DNA of 64,000 nt from Limosilactobacillus caecicola (GCF_943192935.1 NZ_CALPCI010000001.1:124001-188000), one strand, 5' to 3'. Positions 47,359 through 56,011 are shown, counted from the first letter of the stretch. Made by a program: numbers and translations. The notes: generated by a model not told the origin, from the sequence alone.

Positions 47359-48111
47359 CTAAGCATACCGCAAGACAATCACAATGGCACAGCCGATGGC
47401 AATCGCGGTGATGATCGCTTCCAAAGCACGCGTTGGGCCACTGATTAAGTTGCCGGAAACTAAATCACGCGCGGCATTTGTTAACGGGACTCCTGGCACC
47501 AGTGGCATCACACTACCGATAATGATGTCGTTTAAGTTACTCGTCCATCCCAATTTGGTCGTCAAAATGGCAATCACGCCAATGAGCAATGAGGAAACGA
47601 ACTCCCCCATATACTTAACTTTGAACCGGCGCAGCAGATACAGGTAAACCCAGTAACAGGAACCACCGATTAAAAAGGCCGCCCAGCTATCCTTGACATC
47701 TCCCGTAAACACAATCATTAACGTGAGACTAAGGACTGCTGCCCCGATACATTGGGTCAGAATCGATAATTGCGGGGTCCCTTTATCAACTTTTTTGAGA
47801 AGGTGGTACATCTCATTTAAGTTAATTTCTTTCACCGCAAACTGACGAGAGATTTCATTCACCCGTGCCACCTTACTCAAGTCGTTATGACGGGCACGAA
47901 TATCAACAGCCTGGGCATTGGACTGGTGTTCAGCCGAAACCACAATCCCGGTAACGGTGGTAAACGCCTGAAAAGAATGGAGGCCAGCATTATCCGCAAT
48001 TCGGTACATGGTATCATTCACCCGCTCCATATTGGCACCATTTTCAATTAGTAATTGTCCCGCGAGTAAAGAACAGTTAACCGCGAGTTGCTTTGGATCG
48101 TACTTGCCCAT
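47359..48111 (-). CDS. Threonine/serine exporter, large subunit (ThrE1/DUF1212)
   Basis: The 250-residue protein has a soluble N-terminal half (MGKYDPKQLAVNCSLLAGQ) with the ENGANMERVNDTMYR motif of DUF1212, followed by about five membrane segments and LVPGVPLTNAARDL. I use ATG 48111, with GGAGGTG eight bases upstream; the frame opens earlier at 48192, inside the spacer. With the adjacent small subunit it should make an amino-acid exporter. The family often exports threonine or serine; the exact substrate is not shown. Confidence 0.85.
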   Translation of the reverse strand: MGKYDPKQLAVNCSLLAGQLLIENGANMERVNDTMYRIADNAGLHSFQAFTTVTGIVVSAEHQSNAQAVDIRARHNDLSKVARVNEISRQFAVKEINLNEMYHLLKKVDKGTPQLSILTQCIGAAVLSLTLMIVFTGDVKDSWAAFLIGGSCYWVYLYLLRRFKVKYMGEFVSSLLIGVIAILTTKLGWTSNLNDIIIGSVMPLVPGVPLTNAARDLVSGNLISGPTRALEAIITAIAIGCAIVIVLRYA

Positions 48112-48160
48112 AATCTGACCACCTCCGTTAGTTACCACCATTATTATACAATTTTTCATT

Positions 48161-48187
48161 AAAAAAGGGTTGACACCTGCCAGCCCA
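48161..48187 (-). terminator. Weak terminator after the metalloregulator gene
   Basis: GGGCTG and CAACCC pair with a mismatch and are followed by TTTTTT on the minus strand, ten bases after the regulator stop. Transcription might still reach thrE, so this is a weak call. Confidence 0.4.
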
Positions 48188-48196
48188 GTCAATTAT

Positions 48197-48847
48197 TTAT
48201 TCGTTAATAAAGATATTATGTGATGCTTTGTAAGACACCATCATTTCTTTCCCATCACGGAGCCGTTTTAACACAATCGGTCCTTCAAATGGTTCATGCT
48301 TAATGATTTGGCAGCGTTCGTGAAGTTGTAAACCCAGGTCATCTAAGTAGGTTAACAATTCGTGGTTATCTAAAAACCGCTCGATCACAATTTCTTCGCC
48401 ATCATTGCCATCCGCGAGAAGGCGGTGACTGACATCAGAAAAACTGCCCGTGGCCGACGGAATGACACCACCATGGGGACAAGTTTGCGGGTGACCAAGA
48501 AAATCATCTAAAGAGGCTGCAAGGCGGTCACTGGTTTTATGTTCCAAAATTTCAGCTTCTGAATGGACGTCTGCCATACTGTAGCCGAGTTTGTCCACCA
48601 GAAAGCTTTCCCATAAGCGGTGTTTGCGCACCAATTCAGCAGCCAGTTTAGCACCCTCTGGGGTTAATGAAATTCCAGCGTAAGGTTCATGCGCAACCAG
48701 GCCTTCTTCAGACAGTTTCGTAATCATTTCAGTAACTGAGCCCGCCGCGATTCCCAAGCCCAGCGAAATATCCTTATTGGAAACCTTTTTCTTGCCCCCA
48801 CCAAGTTCAAAGATAATTTTGAGATAGTCCTCTTTCATCGGCGTCAT
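48197..48847 (-). CDS. mntR: DtxR/MntR-family metal-dependent repressor
   Basis: The 216-residue protein has an N-terminal winged helix (MKEDYLKIIFELGG, then SNKDISLGLGIAAGSVTEMI), the dimerisation/metal-binding domain with the HRLWESFLVDKLGY and CPHGGVIP motifs, and a C-terminal SH3-like FeoA-type domain. This long form is the DtxR/IdeR-like type that senses Fe or Mn. It is divergent from a CDF efflux pump, and a DtxR-like operator overlaps the pump promoter. The start ATG at 48847 has a weak, distant ribosome site. Confidence 0.85.
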   Translation of the reverse strand: MTPMKEDYLKIIFELGGGKKKVSNKDISLGLGIAAGSVTEMITKLSEEGLVAHEPYAGISLTPEGAKLAAELVRKHRLWESFLVDKLGYSMADVHSEAEILEHKTSDRLAASLDDFLGHPQTCPHGGVIPSATGSFSDVSHRLLADGNDGEEIVIERFLDNHELLTYLDDLGLQLHERCQIIKHEPFEGPIVLKRLRDGKEMMVSYKASHNIFINE

Positions 48848-48934
48848 TTATCGCCATCAGCCTTCTTTCGTACTTATTTACTCTGATTTTGAGTTGAACG
48901 TAAGATGATTATAGCATATTATTAAGGCAGTAAA

Positions 48935-48963
48935 TTTGGATTACCTAACTTTTTTGTTATAAA
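48935..48963 (+). promoter_or_regulatory. CDF-pump promoter with DtxR-like inverted repeat
   Basis: The plus strand has -35 TTGGAT (48936-48941), a 16-bp spacer and -10 TATAAA (48958-48963). The -35 lies inside TTTGGATTACCTAA (48935-48948), an imperfect inverted repeat resembling the DtxR box half TTAGGT. A leftward extended -10 (TGCTATAAT) for the regulator gene lies on the other side, so one site could control both genes. Confidence 0.5.
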
Positions 48964-48984
48964 TCTGTTTGAGGAGTTTTTTTC

Positions 48985-49890
48985 ATGGATAAACAACAGC
49001 TGAACGGCCGCCGTTTTTTCCTCGTGACCGTCTTAAACGTGATCATCACTGTGGTTGAAATCATCGGTGGACTCGTTTCCGGAAGCCTGGCGTTGCTTTC
49101 GGATGCCTTTCATAATTTTGGGGACTCCCTTTCGATCATCCTCGGGTACGTTGCCCAAGTCATCGCTGGACGTCCCGAAAACAGTCGTCGGACGTTTGGT
49201 TACCGCCGTGCAGAAATTTTGGCGGCCTTTCTCAACGCCCTCTTTCTGATCATAATGTCGGTGTTTTTAATCATTGAAGCCGTAAAACGTTTTCAGCATC
49301 CTGAACCGATCAACGGCCAGATTATGCTGATCGTGGCGGTCATTGGCTTAATTGCCAATCTGGTTTCGGCAGCACTCCTGCATGCTGGTAGTCACGATAG
49401 CTTGAATATTAAAGCAACCTACCTCCATGTCCTCAGCGACAGTCTCTCATCAGTTGCGGTGATCATCGGTGCCATCATCCTGATGTTTGTCGACGTTACC
49501 TGGTTAGACCCGCTCTTAACCATTGCCGTGGCCATCTACATTGCATATGAGGCTTGGCCGATTATCAGAAAGACGATCGAAATTCTGATGCAATCAGCAC
49601 CCCAACTTGATTACCCGGCCATTGAAAAGGATATTTTAGCGATTGATGGTGTCGAGGGTGTCCATCACCTGCATGCTTGGTCCATGGATGAACACCGCAT
49701 CGTTTTCTCTGCTCACATCAATTGTCGTGACATGAAAATTAGTGAATGTGAACCCATTTACCGAAAAATTGAACAACTACTAACAAATAAATATAACATT
49801 AGCCACGTCACGTTACAGGCTGAATGCCAACGGGGTCGGCAGGAAGACCTCTTTGATACGGACGCCGATGAAAAACATTTCTGTAACTAA
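48985..49890 (+). CDS. CDF-family cation efflux protein
   Basis: The 301-residue protein exports divalent metals (Zn, Mn or Fe). It has six membrane segments, the metal site DAFHNFGDS in the second segment and HVLSDSLSS in the fifth, and a C-terminal cytoplasmic domain (about 200-290) with HHLHAWSMDEHRIVFSAHI. The His-Asp pair of sites favours Zn-type specificity, but the MntR-like neighbour points to Mn or Fe; I cannot decide. GAGGAG precedes the ATG. A perfect-stem terminator follows. Confidence 0.88.
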   Translation: MDKQQLNGRRFFLVTVLNVIITVVEIIGGLVSGSLALLSDAFHNFGDSLSIILGYVAQVIAGRPENSRRTFGYRRAEILAAFLNALFLIIMSVFLIIEAVKRFQHPEPINGQIMLIVAVIGLIANLVSAALLHAGSHDSLNIKATYLHVLSDSLSSVAVIIGAIILMFVDVTWLDPLLTIAVAIYIAYEAWPIIRKTIEILMQSAPQLDYPAIEKDILAIDGVEGVHHLHAWSMDEHRIVFSAHINCRDMKISECEPIYRKIEQLLTNKYNISHVTLQAECQRGRQEDLFDTDADEKHFCN

Positions 49891-49893
49891 ACA

Positions 49894-49927
49894 AAATTGC
49901 CGCCAGCCATTTGGTTGACGGCAATTT
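49894..49927. terminator. Bidirectional terminator after the CDF pump gene
   Basis: AAATTGCCG and CGGCAATTT pair around a 16-nt partly paired loop between two convergent genes. Confidence 0.8.
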
Positions 49928-49930
49928 CAT

Positions 49931-50629
49931 TTAGAATAACTTTCCTACCCCATAGTGGATGGTGATCGTAATTAAACCAATGACAATATTGCGGATTACA
50001 GCCAGTTTGACTAACCCATTGCCCAGTTTGGAACTAATAAAGCCAGTCAGCGCGCTGGTGAGGGCCACTGCCAAAATGGTGGCTCCCCACTTCATGAGCG
50101 TCCCCGGGACAAAGGTCATTGCCATTAATGGCAAGAGCCCACCGGCGGCTGCACAAAACAGGGAAGCAAACGCGGCATCCCAGGGATTTAAATAGTGTCC
50201 CAATTCGATGTCGTACTTCACCCGAACCACGGTTTCCAGAGGTTCCTTTTGTAATAGGTCCGTTGCAATCGCCCGGGATGTCTGTTCAGAAACTCCTTTA
50301 TCCATATAGTGCTGGGTAACCGCATCTAATTCGGCTTGGTAATCGGTTTTCAGTAATTCATTTTCCCGGGCCACCGCTGAAGTTTCTGTATCCTTTTGGG
50401 TGCTGACGGACGCATACTCACCACAGGCCATCGAAAAAGCACAGGCCAATAAATCAGATAATCCAGCAATGAAAATGGTAAAACGATCGGCCGTCGCAGC
50501 GGCGACTGAGACTAGCACCCCCACGACCGTCAAAATCCCATCATTAGAACCCAACACACCTGCCCGTAAGGTGTTCAACCGTTCTTGCATCGTTTGCTTT
50601 TGCCGCTGGTTAGTTTTTTTCAACTCCAT
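49931..50629 (-). CDS. VIT1/CCC1-family transporter, copy A
   Basis: The 232-residue protein belongs to the vacuolar iron/manganese transporter family. It shows GVLGSNDGILTVVGV (about 24-38) at the first membrane segment, the cytoplasmic helical region (about 75-160) rich in acidic residues that binds metals, and three further segments. GGGAGG lies upstream of the ATG. It is 16 bp after copy B and probably cotranscribed with it. Likely role: Fe(II) or Mn(II) removal or storage control; inferred from family only. Confidence 0.85.
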   Translation of the reverse strand: MELKKTNQRQKQTMQERLNTLRAGVLGSNDGILTVVGVLVSVAAATADRFTIFIAGLSDLLACAFSMACGEYASVSTQKDTETSAVARENELLKTDYQAELDAVTQHYMDKGVSEQTSRAIATDLLQKEPLETVVRVKYDIELGHYLNPWDAAFASLFCAAAGGLLPLMAMTFVPGTLMKWGATILAVALTSALTGFISSKLGNGLVKLAVIRNIVIGLITITIHYGVGKLF

Positions 50630-50645
50630 TTTTTAATCCTCCCAA

Positions 50646-51329
50646 TTAATGTTTCAGCAACATGCCGATTAAGAAGGTCACTCCCATCGTTAAGAGGCCA
50701 GAAACGGTGTTGCGCACCACCGACTTCCAACGACTCGGGTTGTTCCCTAAAACTGCTGCCAAGTAGCCCGTAATCACAAGAGCGATTGTCACGGCAATCA
50801 CGGTCGCAATGATCCGTTGTGCCGGCGGAAACAACGTTACCGCCAACATTGGGAGCACTGATCCCAAAGGAAAAGAAATAAACGATGAAATGGCCGCGGC
50901 ATAGGGACTAGTGAATTCATGCGGGTTAAAACCGTACCGTTCTTGGACGGCTGTTGTCATCGCATCCTTTTCCATCAATTCCTTTGTCGCCTGCTCCGCT
51001 AACTGTGGATCGATATCCTGAGCCAAGTATTTTTGCTTGACGTAATCATATTCACCAGCGAAATCATGTTTCAAGCGTTGCTGTTCCTCAGTGATCGCCT
51101 TACGTTGTGAATCCTTTTCACTGCTAACCGAAACATATTCTCCCATGCACATTGAAATGGTTCCAGCAAGGCTTCCTGACAACCCAGAAATTAAAATAGA
51201 ATAACTATTATTAGTTGCGGCCGCAACCCCAATTACGATGGCCGCAACCGAAATGATCCCGTCATTGGCGCCCATCACTGTCGCCCGCAGCACATTAATT
51301 TTCTGTGCTAATGACATTTTCTTCACCAT
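50646..51329 (-). CDS. VIT1/CCC1-family transporter, copy B
   Basis: The 227-residue paralogue has the same layout (TVMGANDGIISVAAIVIGV at the first segment, acidic cytoplasmic helix, last segments near the C-terminus). I choose ATG 51329 (MVKKMSLAQKINVLRATVM), eight bases after AAGGGG; the frame opens slightly earlier. It heads the two-gene unit, and with copy A it makes a tandem pair. Hetero-oligomer formation is possible but not shown. Confidence 0.85.
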   Translation of the reverse strand: MVKKMSLAQKINVLRATVMGANDGIISVAAIVIGVAAATNNSYSILISGLSGSLAGTISMCMGEYVSVSSEKDSQRKAITEEQQRLKHDFAGEYDYVKQKYLAQDIDPQLAEQATKELMEKDAMTTAVQERYGFNPHEFTSPYAAAISSFISFPLGSVLPMLAVTLFPPAQRIIATVIAVTIALVITGYLAAVLGNNPSRWKSVVRNTVSGLLTMGVTFLIGMLLKH

Positions 51330-51433
51330 TTTGACTACCCCTTCCAATTAATTTAGAATCATTATAATCTTATTGGCAAAAGAAATAAAGTTAATTCAAC
51401 ATTTAACTTCAATTATTTAGAATTATTATTAAT

Positions 51434-51479
51434 AAAAGGGCCACAACTGCAACCTGGAAGGAGATTGTAGTTATGGCCC
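51434..51479 (-). terminator. Terminator after the universal stress protein gene
   Basis: GGGCCATAACTACAA pairs with TTGCAGTTGTGGCCC (two mismatches) around a 12-base loop, followed by TTTT on the minus strand. Confidence 0.7.
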
Positions 51480-51487
51480 ATGATTAG

Positions 51488-51958
51488 TTAGTTTTCGGTC
51501 GATTCAGTCCGAATTACAAAGACTGAGGTACCAGAATGTTTTACCATGTAAGAAGCTTGTGAACCCACCGTGTGGCGATTACCAGCTTTTCCAATCGAAC
51601 CGACAATCAGCAAGTCAGGGTGGAATTCAGGGATGACGTGATTGCAAATTCGTTCTGCTGGCCGTTCACCCTCATCGATGATTGCGGTAATTTTCTTCGG
51701 ATCAACGCCATAATCAATCGCTGCTTCCACGTACTCGTTGATCCGTTCTTTCAGTTCCTCACGACTGGAGTGAACATAATCCCGGCTCAAAGCCTGGTAA
51801 ACATTCACGTCGTTGGTTTCATAAACGGAGACAATCCCTAATTCGGAATCATCACGTTTTGCCTTATCAACAGCATACGCAAATGCTGCGCGGGCGTCCG
51901 GAGCATCATCAACCCCGACCAAAATTTTGTGAAATTTTTTCGGTTTAACTTCCAACAT
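51488..51958 (-). CDS. Universal stress protein, UspA family
   Basis: The 156-residue single-domain protein starts MLEVKPKKFHKILVGVDDA and keeps the ATP-binding motif GSIGKAGNRHTVGS (about 122-135). Such proteins are induced under stress and stationary phase. I use ATG 51958 with GAGGGG ten bases upstream; the longer frame start is unsupported. The long upstream spacer contains a DtxR-like TTTAGGTTAGGCTAAA motif and a possible promoter. It is monocistronic. Confidence 0.85.
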   Translation of the reverse strand: MLEVKPKKFHKILVGVDDAPDARAAFAYAVDKAKRDDSELGIVSVYETNDVNVYQALSRDYVHSSREELKERINEYVEAAIDYGVDPKKITAIIDEGERPAERICNHVIPEFHPDLLIVGSIGKAGNRHTVGSQASYMVKHSGTSVFVIRTESTEN

Positions 51959-52071
51959 CGTAAAATTTCCCCTCTCTAATCCGCTAAATAACAAAGCCTG
52001 TCATTAGCATTTCGTCAGTTTTCACTATTCATACTACTACGGAATTTGATTTTGTAAATGACTATTTTTAG

Positions 52072-52092
52072 CCTAACCTAAACTTTTTTTGA
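52072..52092 (-). promoter_or_regulatory. DtxR-box-like site upstream of the universal stress gene
   Basis: On the minus strand TTTAGGTTAGGCTAAA holds the first 14 bases of the classical DtxR box (TTAGGTTAGGCTAA then CCTAA). It lies 115-130 bp before the usp start. The right half does not match, so it is only a partial site. Confidence 0.4.
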
Positions 52093-52195
52093 TAATTAGT
52101 AAACATCATTACCGTTACAAATACCTTTTACTATTCTCAGATCACCACCACCATGCTAAAATGGTCCCTAATAACTTTTCAGGAGGGCCTCACCA

Positions 52196-52633
52196 ATGGA
52201 ATGGCATAACAAAAACTTCGCTGAATTAACTGTGAAGCAACTATTTGAAATCTATAAATTGAGGGCGACGGTCTTTAATACCGAACAACATAGTGACTAC
52301 TGTGATCCTGACGATCAAGACCTCACTGCCCGCCACATTTTTGCAACCGACAGTGGTCACGTCGTCGCTTACGCCCGTTACTTTACATTAGGGGATCAAG
52401 TTTCCTTTGGCCGGGTCGTGATTGATAATGCTCACCGCGGTCAAGGATTAGGAACCCCACTATTGCAACATATTTTGGATGGGATTCAAAAACATTTCCC
52501 AGGAAATGAAATCGTGATCCACGCCCAATACCAAGTAACCGGGTATTACGCCAAATTTGATTTTAAAGAAGTGGGCGAACCGTTTATTGAAGCTGACCGC
52601 AAGCACATCAAAATGATTCATACCGCATTATAA
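52196..52633 (+). CDS. GNAT family N-acetyltransferase (ElaA-like)
   Basis: The 145-residue protein has the ElaA layout: FEIYKLRATVFNTEQHSDY (about 18-36), then the acetyl-CoA motif GRVVIDNAHRGQGLGTPLL (about 72-90) and VTGYYAKFDFKEVGE near the end. Substrate unknown. AGGAGGG precedes the ATG. A terminator separates it from the CPBP gene, which is convergent. Confidence 0.88.
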   Translation: MEWHNKNFAELTVKQLFEIYKLRATVFNTEQHSDYCDPDDQDLTARHIFATDSGHVVAYARYFTLGDQVSFGRVVIDNAHRGQGLGTPLLQHILDGIQKHFPGNEIVIHAQYQVTGYYAKFDFKEVGEPFIEADRKHIKMIHTAL

Positions 52634-52663
52634 AAAAGGTTCCACGTTGGCAGAACCTTTTTT
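52632..52663. terminator. Bidirectional terminator between GNAT and CPBP genes
   Basis: AAAAAAGGTTC and GAACCTTTTTT pair around a ten-base loop, with T-runs on both strands. Confidence 0.9.
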
Positions 52664-52665
52664 AG

Positions 52666-53889
52666 CTAATTAAACTGTAAGCGAAAGCCAAAGCGTTGGT
52701 CTTCCCCGATTAACCGGTCAGCATGCCGCTTCATTACGTGCCGGCGGTTACCAAACATCATCCAAATCGTGACACCAACAAAGACTACCATTTGGACTGC
52801 TAAAGTGATCCAATCCATGGCGCCAGCCTGGCCACTCATCACTGCCGAACCAGAGATCGTAAATGATGTCCAATCGATTAAAAAGTGCATCAGCATGGTA
52901 ATCCACAGTTGCCCGGTATAAAGGTAAACGACACAGAAGAAGAGCCCCATTGCAAAGGCACTTAATACTTGCACGGTCGTTAACGAAAAGGTTTGCTCGG
53001 CCAGGTTAGTGTAGTGAATCAAACCAAACAGGGCTGAACTTAGCAGGACGGCATAAGGAATGCGGTTTTCAAACCGACGAAAAGCATAGAGCGCACAACC
53101 CAAAATACCAAAACGACAGAGGGTTTCTTCAGCTACCCCCGCTTCAAAAGCCTGCATCGTCAACGTACCAGTTGGTCGAATGCCATGAAAATCATAGCTA
53201 AAGAACATATTTTTCCAACTATCCCCTGCCCCGTAGGCGTTCCAAATAGTAAAGAGCACATCAACAAGAACAAGGGTAATCAAGACCCACCAACTAAAGC
53301 CCCAACCAAACTGCGGTTTAATGCCGGGCCACGATAATTTCCAAGAACGCATCACAGTCGTCACCATTACAAAATAGGCAATGGCGGCAACCGCCCCCGT
53401 GCTGATTAACACCACAAAGGTGTGCGGACCAGCAAACTTCATGGGTAAGCCAACACCCATGGTAGAAATGCAGCTTAACCACCAAAATAGGTAGCAAATT
53501 CGGCTGACCGCCCATTGAAACTGACCACCAATTTCACTCGCAAAGGGGGCAAACATCACAATGTAATAAAGCATCCCCAACGCGACAATTCCCCGAGCCG
53601 GCAATTGTAACCGCGCGATGAGGATTCGGGTTACCATGCCCCACACAATCGCCAAAATGAATGGCTGGCAGACTGCCTGGAGCCACCGATTAATTAACTG
53701 TAACCAGTGTGGTAATTGAGGCAACGTCGCACTCACAATCGCTAGCAACATAATCAGGGCCACTGGAATGACGACCATCACCAGCCGAATTCCATAATAG
53801 GCTTCCCACGCAGCGATCAATAGTAACAAGAATAAAATTACCGCCGATTGGGCGATATACCAGATGTGGAGGTAATCTCTTCCTGACAT
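52666..53889 (-). CDS. CPBP-family intramembrane glutamic protease
   Basis: The 407-residue protein has about nine to ten membrane segments. The family motifs lie in the second half: EETLCRF (EExxxR, about 258-264), FGLIHY (FxxxH, about 287-292) and MLMHFLIDW (HxxxD, about 334-342). CPBP proteases in lactobacilli are linked to bacteriocin immunity or protein maturation; no bacteriocin locus is adjacent. I start at ATG 53889, six bases after GGAGG; an in-frame ATG two codons earlier abuts the ribosome site. Confidence 0.85.
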   Translation of the reverse strand: MSGRDYLHIWYIAQSAVILFLLLLIAAWEAYYGIRLVMVVIPVALIMLLAIVSATLPQLPHWLQLINRWLQAVCQPFILAIVWGMVTRILIARLQLPARGIVALGMLYYIVMFAPFASEIGGQFQWAVSRICYLFWWLSCISTMGVGLPMKFAGPHTFVVLISTGAVAAIAYFVMVTTVMRSWKLSWPGIKPQFGWGFSWWVLITLVLVDVLFTIWNAYGAGDSWKNMFFSYDFHGIRPTGTLTMQAFEAGVAEETLCRFGILGCALYAFRRFENRIPYAVLLSSALFGLIHYTNLAEQTFSLTTVQVLSAFAMGLFFCVVYLYTGQLWITMLMHFLIDWTSFTISGSAVMSGQAGAMDWITLAVQMVVFVGVTIWMMFGNRRHVMKRHADRLIGEDQRFGFRLQFN

Positions 53890-54028
53890 ATTCATTCCTC
53901 CATTCTACAAAACAAAATAAGAGCTACCTCGATGATAACAAACTCATTCATTAATCAAAAGACTAATTTATGAATTATCAAGAAGATTTAGAAAGCGGGT
54001 CAAGCTAATGCTCGGCCCGCTTCTTGTC

Positions 54029-55855
54029 CTATTCAGTCACTTTTTCCGTAGACTGGTGATTTGGTTTTGCAGTTTGCTGGTGTTGGTTAGTGCCACGATG
54101 ACTATGGTGACCACGATGATGATTGTTATGCCGCTTTTCACCAACTTCTTTGCGTCCCTCACTATCATTCAAAATCGTGACCATGGGAATAATCACTGGC
54201 CGGCGACCAGTCCGTTGGTACAGAAGTTTCTGCAAACGACTGACAATGGTCCGGTTGATCACCCGACGGTCCGGGTGGGCATGGTTCTTAAAGGTATTCA
54301 AAATTGCCCAGAAGACCTCATGATTTGCCGCTTTAATCAGTTCTTGGGACTCGTGCATGTAGACAAAGCCCCGGGAAACAATATCTGGACCCGCAACAAT
54401 CTGCTTGTCCTTCATGTCAATCACGGCAATGGCGGTCACGACCCCTTCTTCGGATAGCATCCGCCGTTCACGAATTTCTGGATTACCAACAGAATCATTC
54501 ACGTCACGACCATCGATGTAAACGTCCCCCATGCTGTCGATATGATCAGCCAACCGGCAAGTATCCTTGGTCAAGGCCAGGACATCACCGTTTTGAAGGA
54601 TAAAGCAATGATCCTTGGGAACTCCCGTCAGCTGTGCCAACTTCGTGTGGATCTTTTGCATCCGATATTCACCGTGCACCGGAGCAAAGAACTTCGGCTT
54701 CATAAGCCGGAGCATTAATTCTTCATCAATTTGGCCACCGTGCCCAGAAGTGTGAATATTGTTCACATAACCGTGGATGACCTCTGCGCCATCTTCCTCG
54801 AGCTTATTGATAAGGGCGTTCACACTAATCGTGTTACCAGGAATCGGGTTACTGGAGAAGACAACCGTATCACCAGGTTGAATACTGATTTGTCGGTGGG
54901 TCCCGTTAGCAATCCGGCTCAAGGCAGCCATCGGTTCACCCTGCGAACCAGTACACATAATCAGCACCTTTTCTGGTGGGTAGGAATTAATTTCATTGGG
55001 ATCAATCAGCGATTTTTCCGGAATGTTGAGGTAACCCAACCGTTGACCTGCTTCAATCGCATTTTCCATGCTCCGTCCGAACACGGCGATTTTCCGTCCC
55101 TGCTTCAAAGCGGCATCGACGGCTTCACGTAACCGGTAAACGTTCGATGCAAAGGACGCAAAGATGATCCGACCCTTAATTCGTTCAAAGACCCGCCGAA
55201 TGTGAATATCAACCCAGCGTTCAGACTTCGTAAATTGTGGTCGTTCAGCGTTGGTGGAGTCTGAGGTCAACAATAGCACCCCTTCTTCACCTAACTTAGC
55301 CATTTGTTGGAAATTGGGTGCCGGTAAGTTACCAACTGGCGTCAAGTCAAACTTAAAGTCACCAGTTTGAACAATCGTCCCTTGAGGAGTGTGGACTGCA
55401 ACCCCTAAAGTATCGGGAATCGAGTGCGTAGTTCTAAAGAAGCTGACCCACAGTTTCTTAAAGTGAACCGTATCGAATTCGTTAATTTCGTGAAGTTCGG
55501 CATCCCGCAAGAGGTGCTTTTCATCCAACTTCCCACGAATCAAGGACATGGCAAACGGTCCCGCGTAAATTGGGGCGTTCACCTTTTGTAAGAAGAACGG
55601 CAAGCCCCCAATGTGGTCTTCGTGACCGTGGGTAATAAAGATTCCCTTGATTTTATCCTTATTTTCAACCAGGTAATCATAGTTTTGGATTACATAATCA
55701 ACACCCAGTAGTTCATCTTCAGGGAATAAGACCCCACAGTCAATCACAATGATTTCATCTTGAAATTGCACACAGTACATATTTTTACCAATTTCACCCA
55801 GTCCACCGACTGCGTAAAATGCAACTTCATTATTCTTAATCTTTAATTTTTGCAT
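54029..55855 (-). CDS. rnj: Ribonuclease J (metallo-beta-lactamase RNase) with basic C-terminal tail
   Basis: RNase J has 5'-3' exo- and endonuclease activity in mRNA decay and rRNA processing. The 608-residue protein has the HGHEDHIGG metal site (about 75-83), GDFKFD, the beta-CASP domain with GSQGEPMAAL, and HTSGHGG. All catalytic residues of the J1 type are present. Beyond the normal end (about 565) it has a His/Asn/Gln/Lys-rich tail of about 40 residues (RHNNHHRGHHSHRG). Which lactobacillar paralogue (J1 or J2) this is cannot be settled without the other copy. The leader has an extended -10. Confidence 0.92.
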   Translation of the reverse strand: MQKLKIKNNEVAFYAVGGLGEIGKNMYCVQFQDEIIVIDCGVLFPEDELLGVDYVIQNYDYLVENKDKIKGIFITHGHEDHIGGLPFFLQKVNAPIYAGPFAMSLIRGKLDEKHLLRDAELHEINEFDTVHFKKLWVSFFRTTHSIPDTLGVAVHTPQGTIVQTGDFKFDLTPVGNLPAPNFQQMAKLGEEGVLLLTSDSTNAERPQFTKSERWVDIHIRRVFERIKGRIIFASFASNVYRLREAVDAALKQGRKIAVFGRSMENAIEAGQRLGYLNIPEKSLIDPNEINSYPPEKVLIMCTGSQGEPMAALSRIANGTHRQISIQPGDTVVFSSNPIPGNTISVNALINKLEEDGAEVIHGYVNNIHTSGHGGQIDEELMLRLMKPKFFAPVHGEYRMQKIHTKLAQLTGVPKDHCFILQNGDVLALTKDTCRLADHIDSMGDVYIDGRDVNDSVGNPEIRERRMLSEEGVVTAIAVIDMKDKQIVAGPDIVSRGFVYMHESQELIKAANHEVFWAILNTFKNHAHPDRRVINRTIVSRLQKLLYQRTGRRPVIIPMVTILNDSEGRKEVGEKRHNNHHRGHHSHRGTNQHQQTAKPNHQSTEKVTE

Positions 55856-56011
55856 AGTACCTTCCTTTAATTCAGTTTATTTATAACTTGTTATGTAGGA
55901 TCCCAAAAAGGGTACGCCAAAAGAGCAGCCGTGGGTTAATGGCCACTGATTGGTTCGAATGTGAAACAAACTAGTTATATTTTTCCGTTCAAAGTAACTA
56001 GAACCAGTTTA
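55856..56011 (-). promoter_or_regulatory. rnj promoter and leader with inverted repeat
   Basis: An extended -10 TGGTAAACT (TAAACT at 56006-56011) lies at the end of the MFS gene on the minus strand. The leader of about 150 nt holds an inverted repeat CTAGTTA-N17-TAACTAG (55971-56001). The leader is longer than most in this window and could be an RNase J feedback target, though this is a guess. Confidence 0.4.

Noticed and set aside
53995-54024. A terminator after rnj (AAGCGGG...CCCGCTT)
   Set aside because: The stem is imperfect and followed by only TTTCT on the minus strand; plausible but too weak to list as a feature.
54008-54457. A 149-residue plus-strand frame opposite the RNase J C-terminus
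   Set aside because: Its open frame is a shadow of the conserved RNase J gene; it shows no recognised domain and starts in the rnj terminator region.
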